A stretch of 44,271 bases of DNA, from the NCBI GenBank assembly GCA_903880005.1, contig CAIRNV010000090.1, positions 1-44,271 on the forward strand, read 5' to 3'. Positions 43,429 to 44,271 of the stretch are shown here, piece by piece; position 1 is the first letter of the stretch, and every line of letters starts with the position of its first letter. The position numbers and the translations under genes were made by a program. The DNA is from an uncultured Verrucomicrobiota bacterium (GTDB taxonomy: Bacteria; Verrucomicrobiota; Verrucomicrobiia; Limisphaerales; UBA9464). The notes below the pieces were generated by a model. That model made no database searches, had not been told where the DNA came from, and was given only the letters and a program-made list of their open reading frames with translations.

Positions 43429-44271
43429 CTACCACTTCCACGCCGACCAAAGAGACGCGCGCTCGTCCGTCCATGGCCGCGCCCCGGGCCCGGCCTCGCA
43501 CGCCTTCCACTGCACCGATCTCCGCAGCATCCCAAGGTCCGTCTCTTGGCTCGCCACAAGCACCCAATGCGACGCCTCCTGCCCGGCCGCCGTCGGGTTG
43601 TCGTCCTCGTTGCCTCGGCTTGTCATCCCCAAGGCCGCCGCCGCCGCCGCCACCACCGGCTCCAGCCCAAGGTACCGGTTCGACACGTGCACCAGCAGCA
43701 CCCCCCCCGGTGCCAGCCGCGCGCGATACAACGCAAACGCCTCCACCGTCAGCAAATGCACCGGGATTGAGTCCGAGCTGAACGCGTCCAAGACCAGCAG
43801 GTCGTACCGCGCGTCCCGCTCCTCCATCAACCGCAGCCGCCCGTCCCCCACCACGATCCGCGGCGGGCCCGACGGACTCTCCGCAACGTACGAGAACCAT
43901 TCACGCCTCCCCGCCACCTCGATCACCGCCGGGTCGATCTCGTAGAAGGTCATCGAGTCTCCCGGCTGCCCGTACGCGCACATCGAGCCCACCCCAAGCC
44001 CAATCACCCCAATCCGCAGCCCCCGCCCATCCCCGGGACCCGCCCGCCCCCGCAGCGCCCGGAACACGTCCCCCACCGGCCCCTGCGGATGGTAGTACGT
44101 CAACGGCACCGACCTCAGGCCCGCCTCCAAATGCTGCCGCCCGTGGAACGTGTTGCCGTGCATCAATTGCCGGAACTTCCCCCCCGCATCCCGCGTCACG
44201 CGCGTGATCCCGAAGAAGTTCCTCAGCGTCGCCTCGTTCCGGCTCCATCCCGTCTCCAGCACGCCCCCCGC
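43429..44271 (-). CDS. Spermidine synthase-like protein (5' end beyond the window)
   Basis: The frame is open at the right edge, so at least 280 residues are the C-terminal part of a longer protein. LRIGVIGLGVGSMCAYG is the SAM-type nucleotide-binding loop, FYEIDPAVIEVA holds the acidic strand residue, and IVVGDGRLRL and YDLLVLDAFSSDSIPVHLLT are typical of the polyamine synthase fold. The preceding RQLMHGNTFHGRQ segment is found in the fused MFS/spermidine-synthase proteins of PVC and related bacteria, whose N-terminal half is membrane-spanning. That half would lie outside the window. Whether it makes polyamines is uncertain: several such fusions have unknown products. Confidence 0.8.
   Translation of the reverse strand, partial: AGGVLETGWSRNEATLRNFFGITRVTRDAGGKFRQLMHGNTFHGRQHLEAGLRSVPLTYYHPQGPVGDVFRALRGRAGPGDGRGLRIGVIGLGVGSMCAYGQPGDSMTFYEIDPAVIEVAGRREWFSYVAESPSGPPRIVVGDGRLRLMEERDARYDLLVLDAFSSDSIPVHLLTVEAFALYRARLAPGGVLLVHVSNRYLGLEPVVAAAAAALGMTSRGNEDDNPTAAGQEASHWVLVASQETDLGMLRRSVQWKACEAGPGARPWTDERASLWSAWKW

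Noticed and set aside
1-44271. CRISPR array, tRNA or rRNA genes, prophage or insertion sequence with transposase
   Set aside because: No regularly spaced direct repeats, no recognisable tRNA/rRNA segments and no transposase or integrase motifs were found on reading either strand.

Overview
The window is very GC-rich and gene-dense, with Gram-negative envelope genes (bamA and a Skp/OmpH chaperone), a complete Bat-type gene cluster, a PQQ-type beta-propeller protein opening with a WPEWRGP motif, a Tat-exported Gfo/Idh/MocA oxidoreductase, a pseudopilin-like protein with an H-X9-DG signature, and a PIG-L deacetylase fused to extra beta domains. This mix points to a PVC-group bacterium, most likely Verrucomicrobiota. 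That assignment is inferred from gene content only; no rRNA or tRNA gene is visible.

Layout. Positions 1-21728 are one unbroken minus-strand convoy. Read in transcription order it holds: moxR, DUF58, DUF4381-like, two VWA proteins, a TPR protein with a charged low-complexity region, batD and a TPR/SH3 protein (a Bat system, 21728 to 13278); bamA and skp (outer-membrane assembly); ispD (isoprenoid precursors); glgA, queE, a class III aminotransferase and rsmA joined by 1-4 base overlaps; then a glyoxylate aminotransferase with glcD, glcE and glcF (glycolate oxidation; glcF runs off the left edge). mpl (peptidoglycan recycling) diverges at 21846. A second minus-strand group, 28900 to 23307, holds the PQQ-type propeller, a secreted protein, dapB, folK, rpe and an EamA transporter. 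A secreted glycosidase-like protein diverges at 29076. Then come a membrane-anchored coiled-coil protein and aroC (both minus), followed by a plus-strand run of amidase, Gfo/Idh/MocA oxidoreductase, cdsA, a double-ACT protein and a membrane TPR protein (32490-37408). The right end has a minus-strand pseudopilin/MFS/PIG-L group, a plus-strand DUF11-type secreted protein, and a spermidine-synthase-like gene cut by the right edge.

The most unusual non-gene structure is a dispersed repeat. Two full copies of exactly 167 bp (9109-9275 and 31051-31217) align without gaps at 142 of 167 positions by hand count. They have terminal inverted repeats that are 18 bp and perfect in the first copy, and a small hairpin at the exact centre. 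Degenerate pieces lie at 41899-41945, 42016-42075 and 43373-43412. The first full copy runs into ispD and encodes its last 21 residues. I found no CRISPR array, prophage, transposase or tRNA. Gene starts were chosen by family alignment and by the frequent ATGA/GTGA overlaps with the preceding stop codon; Shine-Dalgarno sequences are mostly weak.
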